A program made the translations under genes and the position numbers. Below are positions 35,301 through 44,237 of a stretch of DNA of 64,000 bases, piece after piece. Numbering within the stretch: the stretch's first letter is position 1; each line of letters starts with the position of its first letter. The stretch spans positions 372,001 through 436,000 of the forward strand of contig NZ_SHMP01000003.1 of the NCBI RefSeq assembly GCF_004217335.1. Direction: 5' to 3'. Source of the DNA: Natrinema hispanicum. Lineage in GTDB: Archaea; Halobacteriota; Halobacteria; Halobacteriales; Natrialbaceae. Below the pieces are notes generated by a model. It was given only the letters and a program-made list of their open reading frames with translations, made no database searches and was not told the origin of the DNA.

Positions 35301-36533
35301 CTACTGGTAGAAATACCCCGCCGAGGAAACCACGTCGCTCGAGTCGTCTTTTTCGATCTTCTCTAAGGCGTCGACGAAGTCGTCGTGGGTGACCTCGTCG
35401 CGGTCGTTACGGATGGCGAACATACCGGCTTCGGTCGCGAGACTTTCGATGTCGGCCCCGGAGTAACCGTCGGTGTCGGCGGCCAATTCGGCGAAGTCGA
35501 CGTCGTCGGCGACGTTCATGTCGCGGGTGTGGATCTCGAGGATCTGCTCGCGCCCGGATTCGTCGGGTTCGGGCACTTCGATGAGGCGGTCGAACCGGCC
35601 GGGGCGGAGGATGGCCCGATCGAGCATGTCGAAGCGGTTAGTGGCGGCGATGATTCTGATTTCGCCGCGGGCCTCGAAGCCGTCCATCTCACTGAGGAGT
35701 TGCATCATCGTCCGCTGGACCTCGGCGTCGCCAGAGGTCTTGGACTCGGTGCGTCGTGTCGCGATCGCGTCGATCTCGTCGATGAAGATGATGGCGGGTT
35801 CGCGTTCGCGAGCCATCTCGAAGAGGTCGCGAACGAGTCGCGAACCCTCGCCGATGAACTTGCGGACGAGTTCCGAGCCGGCCATCTTGATGAAGGTGGC
35901 GTCGGTCTCGTGTGCGACGGCTTTCGCGAGCATCGTCTTCCCGGTGCCCGGCGGGCCATACAGGAGGACGCCACTTGGCGGATCGATGCCGACCTCGTCG
36001 AACAGTTCGGGTTCGGACAGCGGCTGCTCGACTGCCTCGCGGACCTCGCGGACCTGCTCGTCGATGCCGCCGATGTCGTCGTAGGTGACATCGGGCTTTT
36101 CGGTGATCTCCATCGACTGAGCGCGCGCGTCGGTCTCGGCGTTCAGGATGGTCTGGATCGCAAAGGAGTCGTTGACTGCAACGCGGTCGCCGGCCTCGAC
36201 GCGGTCGACCATCCGCGAGGAAACGTCGGTGAGCACCTCCTGGTTGTTGCCGTGTTGTTTGACGATGACCTGCTCGTCGTCGAGGACGTCTTCGACGGTA
36301 GCGATGTACAGCGACGAGCTCTTGAGCATCTCGTTTTCGCGTTCGATCCGATCGACTTTCCCCTGCAAGCGCTCGCGGCGGTCCTCGGCGTCGTCGAGCT
36401 GCTCTGAAAGCTGCTCGTTGACATCAACGAGGTCCTCGTAGTGCCCGCGAAGCGCCTCGAGCCGCTCGTCGTCGGGAAGATCGGAGTCGATATCGCGGTG
36501 AGGTCGGTCGGGAATAGACGGGCTTCGAGACAT
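35301..36533 (-). CDS. pan: Proteasome-activating nucleotidase (PAN)
   Basis: A 410-residue AAA+ unfoldase. N-terminal coiled coil (about 25-75: EDLVDVNEQLSEQLDDAEDR), an OB domain, then Walker A YGPPGTGKTMLAKAV, Walker B IIFIDEIDAIATRR, sensor 1 IIAATNRFDMLD and the second region of homology (RAILRPGRFDRLIEVP). The C-terminus SAGYFYQ carries the HbYX motif that opens the 20S proteasome gate. It unfolds substrates, possibly sampylated ones, for the proteasome. Confidence 0.96.
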   Translation of the reverse strand: MSRSPSIPDRPHRDIDSDLPDDERLEALRGHYEDLVDVNEQLSEQLDDAEDRRERLQGKVDRIERENEMLKSSSLYIATVEDVLDDEQVIVKQHGNNQEVLTDVSSRMVDRVEAGDRVAVNDSFAIQTILNAETDARAQSMEITEKPDVTYDDIGGIDEQVREVREAVEQPLSEPELFDEVGIDPPSGVLLYGPPGTGKTMLAKAVAHETDATFIKMAGSELVRKFIGEGSRLVRDLFEMAREREPAIIFIDEIDAIATRRTESKTSGDAEVQRTMMQLLSEMDGFEARGEIRIIAATNRFDMLDRAILRPGRFDRLIEVPEPDESGREQILEIHTRDMNVADDVDFAELAADTDGYSGADIESLATEAGMFAIRNDRDEVTHDDFVDALEKIEKDDSSDVVSSAGYFYQ

Positions 36534-36656
36534 CCTGATACACGCCGATAAGATGTGGACGGTAAATGTGCCTTTGGGTCGCGGAGGGGGGTCACATACC
36601 TGTCGCCCCTATCGACCCGGCGAGTGCAAGCGCTCAGTTAGTTCAGACCGGCTGGC

Positions 36657-38450
36657 TCAGTCGAGCAGCGACTCGAATTCGTCGAGGCGCTCACCGTAGG
36701 TCTCGAGCGCGCGGTCGATGGGGTCCGAACTGCTCATGTCGACGCCAGCGATCCGCAGCAGCTCGAGGGGGTACTCACGAGAGCCCCGCCGGAGGAACTC
36801 GAGGTAGTCCTCGGCGGCGGGCTGGCCGCGTTCCAAGACGTCGTCGACGATCGCGAGCGCGGCGGAGATACCGGTCGCGTACTGGTAGACGTAGAAGGCC
36901 CGGTAGAAATGCGGGATACGCATCCACTCGCGGGCGATCCGGTCGTCGATGACGGCGGGCTCGTAGTAGTCGTCTTTGAGTCCGCGGTAGAGGTCGTCCA
37001 GCCGATCGGCAGTGAGCGGTTCGCCGTCTTCCTCGAGGCGGTGGGTTTCGTGTTCGAACTCCGCGAACAGCGTCTGGCGATACAGCGTCGAGCGCACGCG
37101 CTCGAGGAACTCGTTTAAGACGTGTTTGCGGAACTCGGGATCGTCGACGGTCTCGAGCAAGTGGTTGGTCAGCAGGGCCTCGTTGACCGTGCTGGCGACC
37201 TCGGCGACGAAGATCTCGTAGCTCGAGTAGACGTAGGGCTGTTCCTCTTTGGTGAGTTCGGAGTGCATCGAGTGGCCGAGTTCGTGGGCCAGCGTGTACA
37301 TCGAGGCGATGTCCTGCTGGTAGTTCAGCAGGATAAACGGCTGGGTGTCGTAGGTACCGCCAGAGTACGCGCCGGACTGTTTGCCCTCGTTCTCGTAGAC
37401 GTCGACCCACCGGGAGTCGAGCCCCTCGGCGACGCGGGACTGGTACTCCTCGCCAAGCGGCGCGAGCGCGTCGACGACGTACTCGCTGGCTTGGTCGTAC
37501 TCGAGGTCGGAGCCTTCGTCGCCGGTCAGCGGCATATAGAGGTCCCACATCCGTAGTTCGTCGACGTCGAGTGCCTGGCGTTTGAGTTCGGCGTGGTGGT
37601 GGAGCTTGTCGATGTTGTCGTGGACAGTGTCGACGAGCGTGTCGTAGACGTCGACGGGGACGTTCGGGCCGTCGAGGGCGGCTTCGCGTGCCGTGTCGTA
37701 GTTGCGCGCCTGTGCCGTCTTGACGTCTGCTTTGACGCTGTTTTTGTAGCTGGCTGCGACCGTGTTCCGGACCGACTCCCACTCGTCGAAGTAGTTCTCG
37801 TAGACGCGCTTGCGGAACTCGCGGTCGGGCCGCTTGAGCAGGTTCGTGAAGTTGCTCTGCGTGATTTCGACGCCCTCACCCTCGGGGTCCTCGACGGTCG
37901 GGAACGCCATATCGGCGTTCGAGAGCATGGTGTATACTTCGCCCGTCGCGCCGGTCACTTCGCTTAAATCGGCCAGCAGCGCCTCGACTTCGGCCGAGCG
38001 CGTGTGGGGTTTCATCCGGAGCACGTCATCGATGTAGTGGTCGTAGGTCTCGAGGTCGGATTCGGCCTCGACCATCTCATCGAACTCCTCGCGAGTCAGC
38101 TCCTGAATTTCGGGGTCGATAAAGGAGGCTGCAGACTGGGCATCGGCCGCAAGCGACTGTGCGCGGGCGGTCAACGCCTGATAGTGCTGGTCAGTCGTGT
38201 CCTCGTCACGGCGCATGCGGGCGTAGGCCGCGACGGTCGATACCTCGCGCATGATCTCGTCGCGTAACCCGAGGACTTCGAGGAGGGTCTCGGCGTCGTC
38301 GGTCGTCTGTCCCTCGTAGGCGTCGAGATCCGCGACGCGCTCGGCGACAGCCTCGTAGGCGGCCTCCCAGTCGTCGTCGGTCGCGTAGATGCTCTCGAGG
38401 TCCCAGGTATAGTCCTCGTCGACCTCGGAGCGGTCGGGAACGGAACTCAT
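36657..38450 (-). CDS. pepF: Oligoendopeptidase F (M3 family)
   Basis: A 597-residue M3B zinc peptidase. The active site is TLAHELGHSMHSEL (HExxH) with the downstream Glu about 25 residues on (YEIFVAEVASTVNEALL). The C-terminal HxxxGxxxYxY-type region reads FYRAFYVYQYATG. It degrades short peptides in the cytoplasm, so it may act downstream of the PAN/proteasome. ATG 38450 is chosen; the 50 extra codons to 38600 are not family-like. Confidence 0.93.
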   Translation of the reverse strand: MSSVPDRSEVDEDYTWDLESIYATDDDWEAAYEAVAERVADLDAYEGQTTDDAETLLEVLGLRDEIMREVSTVAAYARMRRDEDTTDQHYQALTARAQSLAADAQSAASFIDPEIQELTREEFDEMVEAESDLETYDHYIDDVLRMKPHTRSAEVEALLADLSEVTGATGEVYTMLSNADMAFPTVEDPEGEGVEITQSNFTNLLKRPDREFRKRVYENYFDEWESVRNTVAASYKNSVKADVKTAQARNYDTAREAALDGPNVPVDVYDTLVDTVHDNIDKLHHHAELKRQALDVDELRMWDLYMPLTGDEGSDLEYDQASEYVVDALAPLGEEYQSRVAEGLDSRWVDVYENEGKQSGAYSGGTYDTQPFILLNYQQDIASMYTLAHELGHSMHSELTKEEQPYVYSSYEIFVAEVASTVNEALLTNHLLETVDDPEFRKHVLNEFLERVRSTLYRQTLFAEFEHETHRLEEDGEPLTADRLDDLYRGLKDDYYEPAVIDDRIAREWMRIPHFYRAFYVYQYATGISAALAIVDDVLERGQPAAEDYLEFLRRGSREYPLELLRIAGVDMSSSDPIDRALETYGERLDEFESLLD

Positions 38451-38611
38451 AGCCTCGATTTCGGAGCCCCGGCGGTAAAGCGTGTCGGACCCTTTCACGG
38501 TGTGTCTCAGTGATGGGTCCGTGAGGAGAGCACAGAAGTCGTGACTGCGCTCGAGCGAGGGAGCGAAAGACGACGATGGGTCGGCGTCTGACGCGGTCAA
38601 TCTGCCCGACG

Positions 38612-39451
38612 CTACCGCATCCCGTCGGCGATCTGGCCGGCGACTCGCGCACCCGTTCGTCGCTCGATGCGACGCCGATCGAACACGGCGCGGGCGCTCT
38701 CGGCAGCATCCTCGTCGATCTCGAACGTGAGGTCGGGATAGACCACGTCGGTCAGGACGAGCGGCTCCGGCGGTGCCGGCGCGATTCCCTCGGGACCAGG
38801 CAGCGGTTCAGGCTCGAGGACGCGCTCGAGTTTCGCAAGCGGAGACTCGCCGGTCCCGATCTCACAGGCCAGTGAGACGAGTCGCCTGACGAGTTCTCGA
38901 GCGAACCCGCCTGCGCTGGCAGTGATGACGAGATAGTCGCCGTCCCGGGCTGCCTCGAGCGTCAGGGTGCGTTCGGTGTTGTGGTCGTCCGGCGTCAGAT
39001 TCGCCACGTCGTGCGTACCGGATAGCACCTCACAGGCGGTCAGAAAGCGCTCGTCGTCGATCGGAGCTGGCTGAGAATCGACCAGGGTGTCAGATGGCGC
39101 GTACAGCTGGTAGGTATATTTCCGGCGGCGCGCGTGATGGGTCGCGTGAAAGTCAGCCGGCGCATCGGCGCTTGCCCATGCGCGTACGTCGGCCGGTAGT
39201 TCGGCGTTCAACGCCCGCGGCGTCAGCCAGTCGGGGGCCTCGAGCGCGATTGTCTGGGCGAGCGCGGAGACACCCGCATCTGTGCGGCCGGCGGCAGCAT
39301 AGCCGTCGGGTTTGGTAGCGTCGGGCTCGAGGACCCCCAGTGCCCGGAGCGCGTCGAAAATCGTGTCCTCGACGGTCGGAACGTCGGGCTGGCGCTGGTA
39401 GCCGTAGTAGTCCGTCCCGTCGTAGGCGATCCGAAACGCGCGACGTCCCAT
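38612..39451 (-). CDS. truA: tRNA pseudouridine synthase A
   Basis: A 279-residue TruA. The catalytic Asp is in AGRTDAGVSALAQ; the N-terminal FRIAYDGTDYYGYQRQP is the family start. It makes pseudouridine at tRNA positions 38-40. Other expected elements: FHATHHARRRKYTYQL and GGFARELVRRLVS. The HisS-like neighbours seen in some haloarchaea are not adjacent here. Confidence 0.95.
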   Translation of the reverse strand: MGRRAFRIAYDGTDYYGYQRQPDVPTVEDTIFDALRALGVLEPDATKPDGYAAAGRTDAGVSALAQTIALEAPDWLTPRALNAELPADVRAWASADAPADFHATHHARRRKYTYQLYAPSDTLVDSQPAPIDDERFLTACEVLSGTHDVANLTPDDHNTERTLTLEAARDGDYLVITASAGGFARELVRRLVSLACEIGTGESPLAKLERVLEPEPLPGPEGIAPAPPEPLVLTDVVYPDLTFEIDEDAAESARAVFDRRRIERRTGARVAGQIADGMR

Positions 39452-39585
39452 TGCTCGAGTCGATCCAGCGGGGCCAACGGGTTATATTGTTCGCTGTGGC
39501 GGCGGGTAGACCAAGCAATGCGGAGAGCGCGTGAACATTAGCGCGCCGATCTCGAGACCGATCTGGGGATAGCCTCGGTCAACCG

Positions 39586-40083
39586 TTACAGTTCGTCGTC
39601 GATGTCGTCTCCATCAGGGTCTGCATCGTCGATCTCGATCTCGGTCTCGCCGACATCGAATTCGTCGGTCTCGAGTGGCGAGCCGTCGGCAGTGATAGCC
39701 CCGTCTTGAATCTCGATGGTGACGCCGTCGTCGTCGGACGACATCCCCAGCAGTTGGCTGGTCGCCGACTCGACTTCCTGATTGACCGACCAGGCGAACC
39801 GCAGCACCGACTCGAGTTCGGTGCCGACACCACGGACGCCGCGCTGGTCTGTGAGCGTTCCCACGCTCTGTGCGCCCTCCGGGTGGAGGTACTGAATTGG
39901 ATGCTCTGTCGGGACCTCACGCAGGTCGATGTCGAACGACCAGAGGTATGGCAGGAACTGGAGGGCGTAGCCCTGCGGTTTCGGTGCTCGACGGCCAGCG
40001 GCGGTCAGCGCAACGGTTTTCGCCGTCGATTTCCCGTCAGTGTCGACGTATATGCCTGGGATGCCTGGAATGGAAAATCGCAT
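39586..40083 (-). CDS. Conserved haloarchaeal protein of unknown function
   Basis: A 165-residue soluble protein. The start MRFSIPGIPGIYVDTDGKST and the middle (YALQFLPYLWSFDIDLREVP, ESVLRFAWSVNQEVESATSQ) look folded; the last 25 residues are acidic (EIDDADPDGDDIDDEL). No motif I recognise. It is downstream of the SDR gene's convergent side and 134 bases from truA. Codon use is normal for the window, which supports a real gene. Confidence 0.65.
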   Translation of the reverse strand: MRFSIPGIPGIYVDTDGKSTAKTVALTAAGRRAPKPQGYALQFLPYLWSFDIDLREVPTEHPIQYLHPEGAQSVGTLTDQRGVRGVGTELESVLRFAWSVNQEVESATSQLLGMSSDDDGVTIEIQDGAITADGSPLETDEFDVGETEIEIDDADPDGDDIDDEL

Positions 40084-40140
40084 ACTCGAGGGAGAGAGCC
40101 ACGGACGGGTGAGTCCACACCCGGCACACCCACCCTCGTT

Positions 40141-40884
40141 TTATTCGAAGGTGTCGGCGAACTTGTCCCGCCGGTAGAGGTCGAGTTCGGTCACGCTCGA
40201 GCCCGCTCGACTCGCGGCAAAGCGGATCGCCTCGGCGATTTCCTCGGGTTCGGTCACCTCGCCCTCGTCGAAGCGCTCAGCGAATGGGTCGCCGTCGGCT
40301 GCCCCGAACTCCGAGCGGACTTCGGAGGGATTGACGATCGTGACGCCGACGCCGTCGTCACCGACCTGGGCCGCGACGCTCTTGGCGAAGCCGCGGACCC
40401 ACCACTTCGACGCGGCGTAAACAGGGTTGAACGGCCGTGGGTACTGGCCGGCGAAACTGCCGACGAAGATGAGATGTCCACTACCCTCGCGGACGTGGGG
40501 AATCGCCGCCCGCGTCGCGTAGAAGACGCCGTCGACGTTGGTCTCCTGCATCGTCTCGTACTCCTCGGTGGTCAGCGACTCGACGTCGCTCCCGCGGGCC
40601 AGTCCCGCGTTATTGACCAGCACGTCTAGCCCGCCAAAGCGGTCGACGGTCGCCTCAATGAGCGCGTCGACATCGTCCTCCTCGCGGACGTCCGTCGGGA
40701 CGACTAGCGTCTCGACGCCGTGTTCGGCCTCGAGGTCGTCGGCAACTGCTTCCAGCCGCTCCTCGCTTCGTGCCGCGAGGACGACGTTGGCACCTGCTGC
40801 AGCGAGTTCTCGACAGGTCGCCGCGCCGATCCCGGAACTCGCACCTGTGACAATCACCGTGTCCTGCTCGAGTGGCTCGGACAT
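40141..40884 (-). CDS. Short-chain dehydrogenase/reductase
   Basis: A 247-residue classical SDR with TGASSGIGAATCREL (cofactor), NNAGLARGSD, the Ser in IFVGSFAGQYPR and the catalytic YAASKWWVRG (YxxxK). Arg residues after the second strand (AARSEERLEAV) suggest NADP preference. Substrate unknown. Unlike the SDR at 8172 its active site is complete. Confidence 0.92.
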   Translation of the reverse strand: MSEPLEQDTVIVTGASSGIGAATCRELAAAGANVVLAARSEERLEAVADDLEAEHGVETLVVPTDVREEDDVDALIEATVDRFGGLDVLVNNAGLARGSDVESLTTEEYETMQETNVDGVFYATRAAIPHVREGSGHLIFVGSFAGQYPRPFNPVYAASKWWVRGFAKSVAAQVGDDGVGVTIVNPSEVRSEFGAADGDPFAERFDEGEVTEPEEIAEAIRFAASRAGSSVTELDLYRRDKFADTFE

Positions 40885-40966
40885 GGTGTCATGAATCGGC
40901 CGACACCGACCTAAAGACGGGGGTCTCGGAAGCCCGACTCCAACGGAGCACCCGGCTCGTCGGCGC

Positions 40967-42499
40967 TTAATAGTCCTCGAGCTCGTACAGGTCGCCGTAC
41001 TTCGACTCGACGTACTCGAGGAAGTAATCGGCGGTCAACTCCTCGCCGGTGGCCCGTTCGATCAGCTCGGGTGTGATGAAGTGTTTGCCGTGCTGGTGGA
41101 TGTGCTCGCGGAGCCAGCCGTTGAGATCGTCGAACTCGCCCTCGCGAATTTCCTCGTCGAACGGCCCGCGGTCGTCCTCGGCGGCGGCGTACAGCTGTGC
41201 CGCGAGGACAGAGCCTAGCGAGTACGTCGGGAAGTAGCCGAAGTCGCCGTGAGACCAGTGGATGTCCTGCAGACAGCCCTCCGTGTCCGTCTCGGGACGG
41301 ACGCCCAGATACTCCTCGTACTTGTCGTTCCAGACCTGCGGGACCTCCGAAACCTCGAGGTCGCCCCGGATCAGGTCACGCTCGATCTCGAAGCGGATCA
41401 CGATGTGGAGGTGGTAGGTGAGTTCGTCCGCCTCGACGCGAATGAGGTTGTCGTCGTACACCTGATTGGCGGCCTCGTAGGCCTCCTCGGGCGTGACGTC
41501 CTCGAGGCTCGGGAACCGCTCGCGGGCGACCGGCAGGAAGTGTTCCCAGAAGGGCCGAGAGCGGCCGACGTGGTTCTCCCAGAGGCGGGATTGGGATTCG
41601 TGGACCGACAGGTCTCGAGCTTCGCCAAGCGGTGTGCCATACCCTTCGTCAGGAAGCCCGAGCGTGTAGTTTGCGTGGCCGAACTCGTGGATCGTCGAGG
41701 TGATCGACCCTAGCAGATCTTCCTCGTCAAAGCGGGTCGTCACGCGGGCGTCAAACTGCGTCCCCGAGGAGAACGGATGTGGCGCGGTATCGAGCCGTCC
41801 TCGGTCCCAGTCGTAGCCAAGCGAACCCAGCACGTCGCGGGCGAGCGCTTCCTGATCGTCGTCGTCGAACTCGCCCGCGAAGGCGTCCGTGGCGAGGTCG
41901 GCATCGCTGTCCTGGATCGCGTCGATCAGCGACACGAGTTCCTCGCGCAGGCGCTCTAAGACCCGTTCGGCAGTCTCGAGGTCGATATATGGCTCGTAGT
42001 CCGCAAAGAGCACGGCGTAGGGATCGGCGTCGGGGTCGATGTGGGCGGCGTACTCGCGTTTGAGCTCGACCAGCTTCTCGAGCGTCGGTGCGAACTCCTC
42101 GAAATCGTCCGCTTCGCGAGCCTGCTTCCACGTGGGATGAGCGTTCGACGCCGTCGCGGAAATCTCTTCGACGAGTTCTTGGGGAACGCTCGTCTCGCGG
42201 TCGTACTGGCGTCGGATCTCGCGGACAACCGCGGCCTGTTCGTCTCCGAGGGCGGTGTCCTCGAGGGCATCGAGTAACTGCCCCGTCTCGTCGGCGGTCA
42301 GGAGTTCGTGACTGAGCGAGGACAGCGTCGAGAGTTGTTGGGCGCGCGCTGGCGTTCCCTCGTCGGGCATCACGACCTCCTGATCCCACCGCAGGATGCC
42401 GGCGGCGTTGCCAACGTTCGAGATCCGCCGGACTCGGTTTTCGAACTGCTCGTACGCGTCACCTTCGCTCGCGTCGCTTCCGGCCTGATCGGTCGCCAT
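40967..42499 (-). CDS. M32 family metallocarboxypeptidase
   Basis: A 510-residue carboxypeptidase Taq-type protein. The active site is TIHEFGHANYTLG (HExxH) with the downstream Glu in LSVHESQSRLWEN. Other conserved blocks: DTAPHPFSSG, and LHIVIRFEIERDLIRGDLE. It removes C-terminal residues from peptides with a divalent metal. Length matches the family (about 500). It is divergent from the membrane protein gene at 42665. Confidence 0.94.
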   Translation of the reverse strand: MATDQAGSDASEGDAYEQFENRVRRISNVGNAAGILRWDQEVVMPDEGTPARAQQLSTLSSLSHELLTADETGQLLDALEDTALGDEQAAVVREIRRQYDRETSVPQELVEEISATASNAHPTWKQAREADDFEEFAPTLEKLVELKREYAAHIDPDADPYAVLFADYEPYIDLETAERVLERLREELVSLIDAIQDSDADLATDAFAGEFDDDDQEALARDVLGSLGYDWDRGRLDTAPHPFSSGTQFDARVTTRFDEEDLLGSITSTIHEFGHANYTLGLPDEGYGTPLGEARDLSVHESQSRLWENHVGRSRPFWEHFLPVARERFPSLEDVTPEEAYEAANQVYDDNLIRVEADELTYHLHIVIRFEIERDLIRGDLEVSEVPQVWNDKYEEYLGVRPETDTEGCLQDIHWSHGDFGYFPTYSLGSVLAAQLYAAAEDDRGPFDEEIREGEFDDLNGWLREHIHQHGKHFITPELIERATGEELTADYFLEYVESKYGDLYELEDY

Positions 42500-42664
42500 A
42501 GCCGTCCCATTCGGTCGGATACAGTATCAACGTCGTGGTTCCGGGTGTCGCTCGAGGGACTCACGGACAGTCGCAGCCGAGAGGTCGTCTCTCGGTGGGA
42601 GTCCGTGAGAGCGGGCAGAACGTGCAAGCAACGGTCTGTTCCGCCGAGATACGTAGCTACCAGT

Positions 42665-43033
42665 ATGGCAATCGCATCACCAGTCGCATCAGTCATCGTC
42701 TTCCTCGTGAGTCTGCTGATCGGTGCACTCGGTATCTACGCTGGCGCACGCGTCATCGTCGGACGGACAAGCTACGATCACGCCATCGTCACTGCGCTGA
42801 TCGGCGCGATCGTCTGGGCGATCGTCGGCTTTCTGGTCGGCTGGATTCCGCTCGTCGGCCCGCTGATCGTCTTACTCGCCTACGTCGCGGTCATCAACTG
42901 GCGGTATCCCGGTGACTGGACCGCCGCGGCGATGATCGGCCTCGTCGCCTGGGTGACCGTCCTGATCGTCCTCTACGTGCTCGCGGTCGTCGGCATCACG
43001 AGTTTCGGTGCGGTCGGCGTTCCGGGGCTCTGA
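42665..43033 (+). CDS. Four-span small membrane protein
   Basis: A 122-residue, almost fully hydrophobic protein with about four spans (VIVFLVSLLIGALGIYAGAR; AIVTALIGAIVWAIVGFLVG; LVGPLIVLLAYVAVINW; VLIVLYVLAVVGIT). ATG 42665 puts the first span at the N-terminus; the frame extending to 42308 crosses the M32 gene. A function is not assigned. It is convergent with the M20 gene. Confidence 0.78.
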   Translation: MAIASPVASVIVFLVSLLIGALGIYAGARVIVGRTSYDHAIVTALIGAIVWAIVGFLVGWIPLVGPLIVLLAYVAVINWRYPGDWTAAAMIGLVAWVTVLIVLYVLAVVGITSFGAVGVPGL

Positions 43034-43061
43034 CCGACCGAGAGCAGTGCCGTCGCCTGTG

Positions 43062-44147
43062 TTATCGCGATGGCGGCCACGTCTCCGCGGCCCGCCGGTA
43101 GGTCTCGCGACACCGCTCGAGAACAGCGATCGAGACGCTTTCGTCGTCGGTGTGGGCCTCGCCGGGCTCGGACGGGCCGTAGATCACACACTCCGTGCCG
43201 GCGTCTGAGAGCCAGCCCGCGTCGGTCGCGTGGGGCTTCGTCACGTGTTCGGGGTCGGCCGTCTGTGACGCCGTTGCGGCCTCGAGCACCGCGTCAGCAA
43301 AGGCCGCGTCCTCACACTGCATCGGCGGCCAGTCCTGATCGACGGTCCACTCGATGCCCTCGCGGTCCGCGACGCGCTCGAGAGGGGCGCGCTCGCCGGG
43401 TACCGTCCGCTCGTCGACGGTAAACGCACACTGTGCAGGGACGACGTTCCACGCGGACCCGCCTTCGATTTCGGTGACAGTGAGACTGCCCACAAGCGTC
43501 TCGCCCGCGACGTCGACCGACGGGGGCTCGAGGTTGCGAACGTGGTCGATCGCGTCCGTCGCGCGGTAGATGGCGTTCTCGCCGGCGTCGGCCTCGCTGG
43601 CGTGGGCCGCGGTTCCGTGTGCGGTGAGCGTACTTCCGCGTCGTCCCTTGTGTGCGATGGCAACATCGGTGACGTCCGGCCCCGAGTAGTTCGTCGAGCC
43701 CTCGCCGACGATGGCGTACTCCGGCGCGAACCCCTGCTCGATCGAATGCCGTGCGCCGACGCCGCCGACTTCCTCGCCGACGAAACTCGCGAACACGAGT
43801 TCACCGGCAGGGGAAGCATCACGGAACGCAAGCAAGGCGGCCGCGAGCGAACCTTTCATATCCGCGGTTCCACGACCGTAGAGGCGGCCGTCGCGTTCCT
43901 CGACGGTGTACTCGTCGCCAGTCTCGGCGACCTGCGAATCGGCCGGCTCGACGACGTCGTGGTGGCCAACGAGTGCGAGCGTCTCGTCGCCACTGCCTTT
44001 CCGCGCGATCACGTTCCCGGCTTCGTCTCGTCGCACGTCGGCGTCGGTCTCCTGGCGTAGCCATGACTCGAGGAACTCACCGGCAGCAGTCTCGTCGCCG
44101 TGGCTTGGAATCGAAACGAGTTCGCGCGTCAACTCGACGAGAGTCAT
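43062..44147 (-). CDS. M20 family metallopeptidase/deacylase
   Basis: A 361-residue DapE/ArgE/CPG2-like amidohydrolase. Metal-site motifs: LVGHHDVVEPAD (His, Asp), YGRGTADMKGSLAA (bridging Asp) and SFVGEEVGGVGARH (Glu-Glu base). A dimerisation domain sits between about 160 and 270 (VAIAHKGRRGSTLTAHGTAA). The substrate could be an N-acylated amino acid or dipeptide; no biosynthetic neighbours help to decide. Confidence 0.9.
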   Translation of the reverse strand: MTLVELTRELVSIPSHGDETAAGEFLESWLRQETDADVRRDEAGNVIARKGSGDETLALVGHHDVVEPADSQVAETGDEYTVEERDGRLYGRGTADMKGSLAAALLAFRDASPAGELVFASFVGEEVGGVGARHSIEQGFAPEYAIVGEGSTNYSGPDVTDVAIAHKGRRGSTLTAHGTAAHASEADAGENAIYRATDAIDHVRNLEPPSVDVAGETLVGSLTVTEIEGGSAWNVVPAQCAFTVDERTVPGERAPLERVADREGIEWTVDQDWPPMQCEDAAFADAVLEAATASQTADPEHVTKPHATDAGWLSDAGTECVIYGPSEPGEAHTDDESVSIAVLERCRETYRRAAETWPPSR

Positions 44148-44237
44148 GCGGAGACCATCGCTGGCTGTCGTGTTCAGTACACCGGAACCGAGTGGCGGCT
44201 GCTGTCTCGCGGGTGAAAACGGTGAACCCGTTCGTTG

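Noticed and set aside
39706-40629. 307-codon plus-strand frame crossing two minus-strand genes
   Set aside because: Crosses the 39586 and SDR genes and the gap between them; composition is that of a shadow frame.
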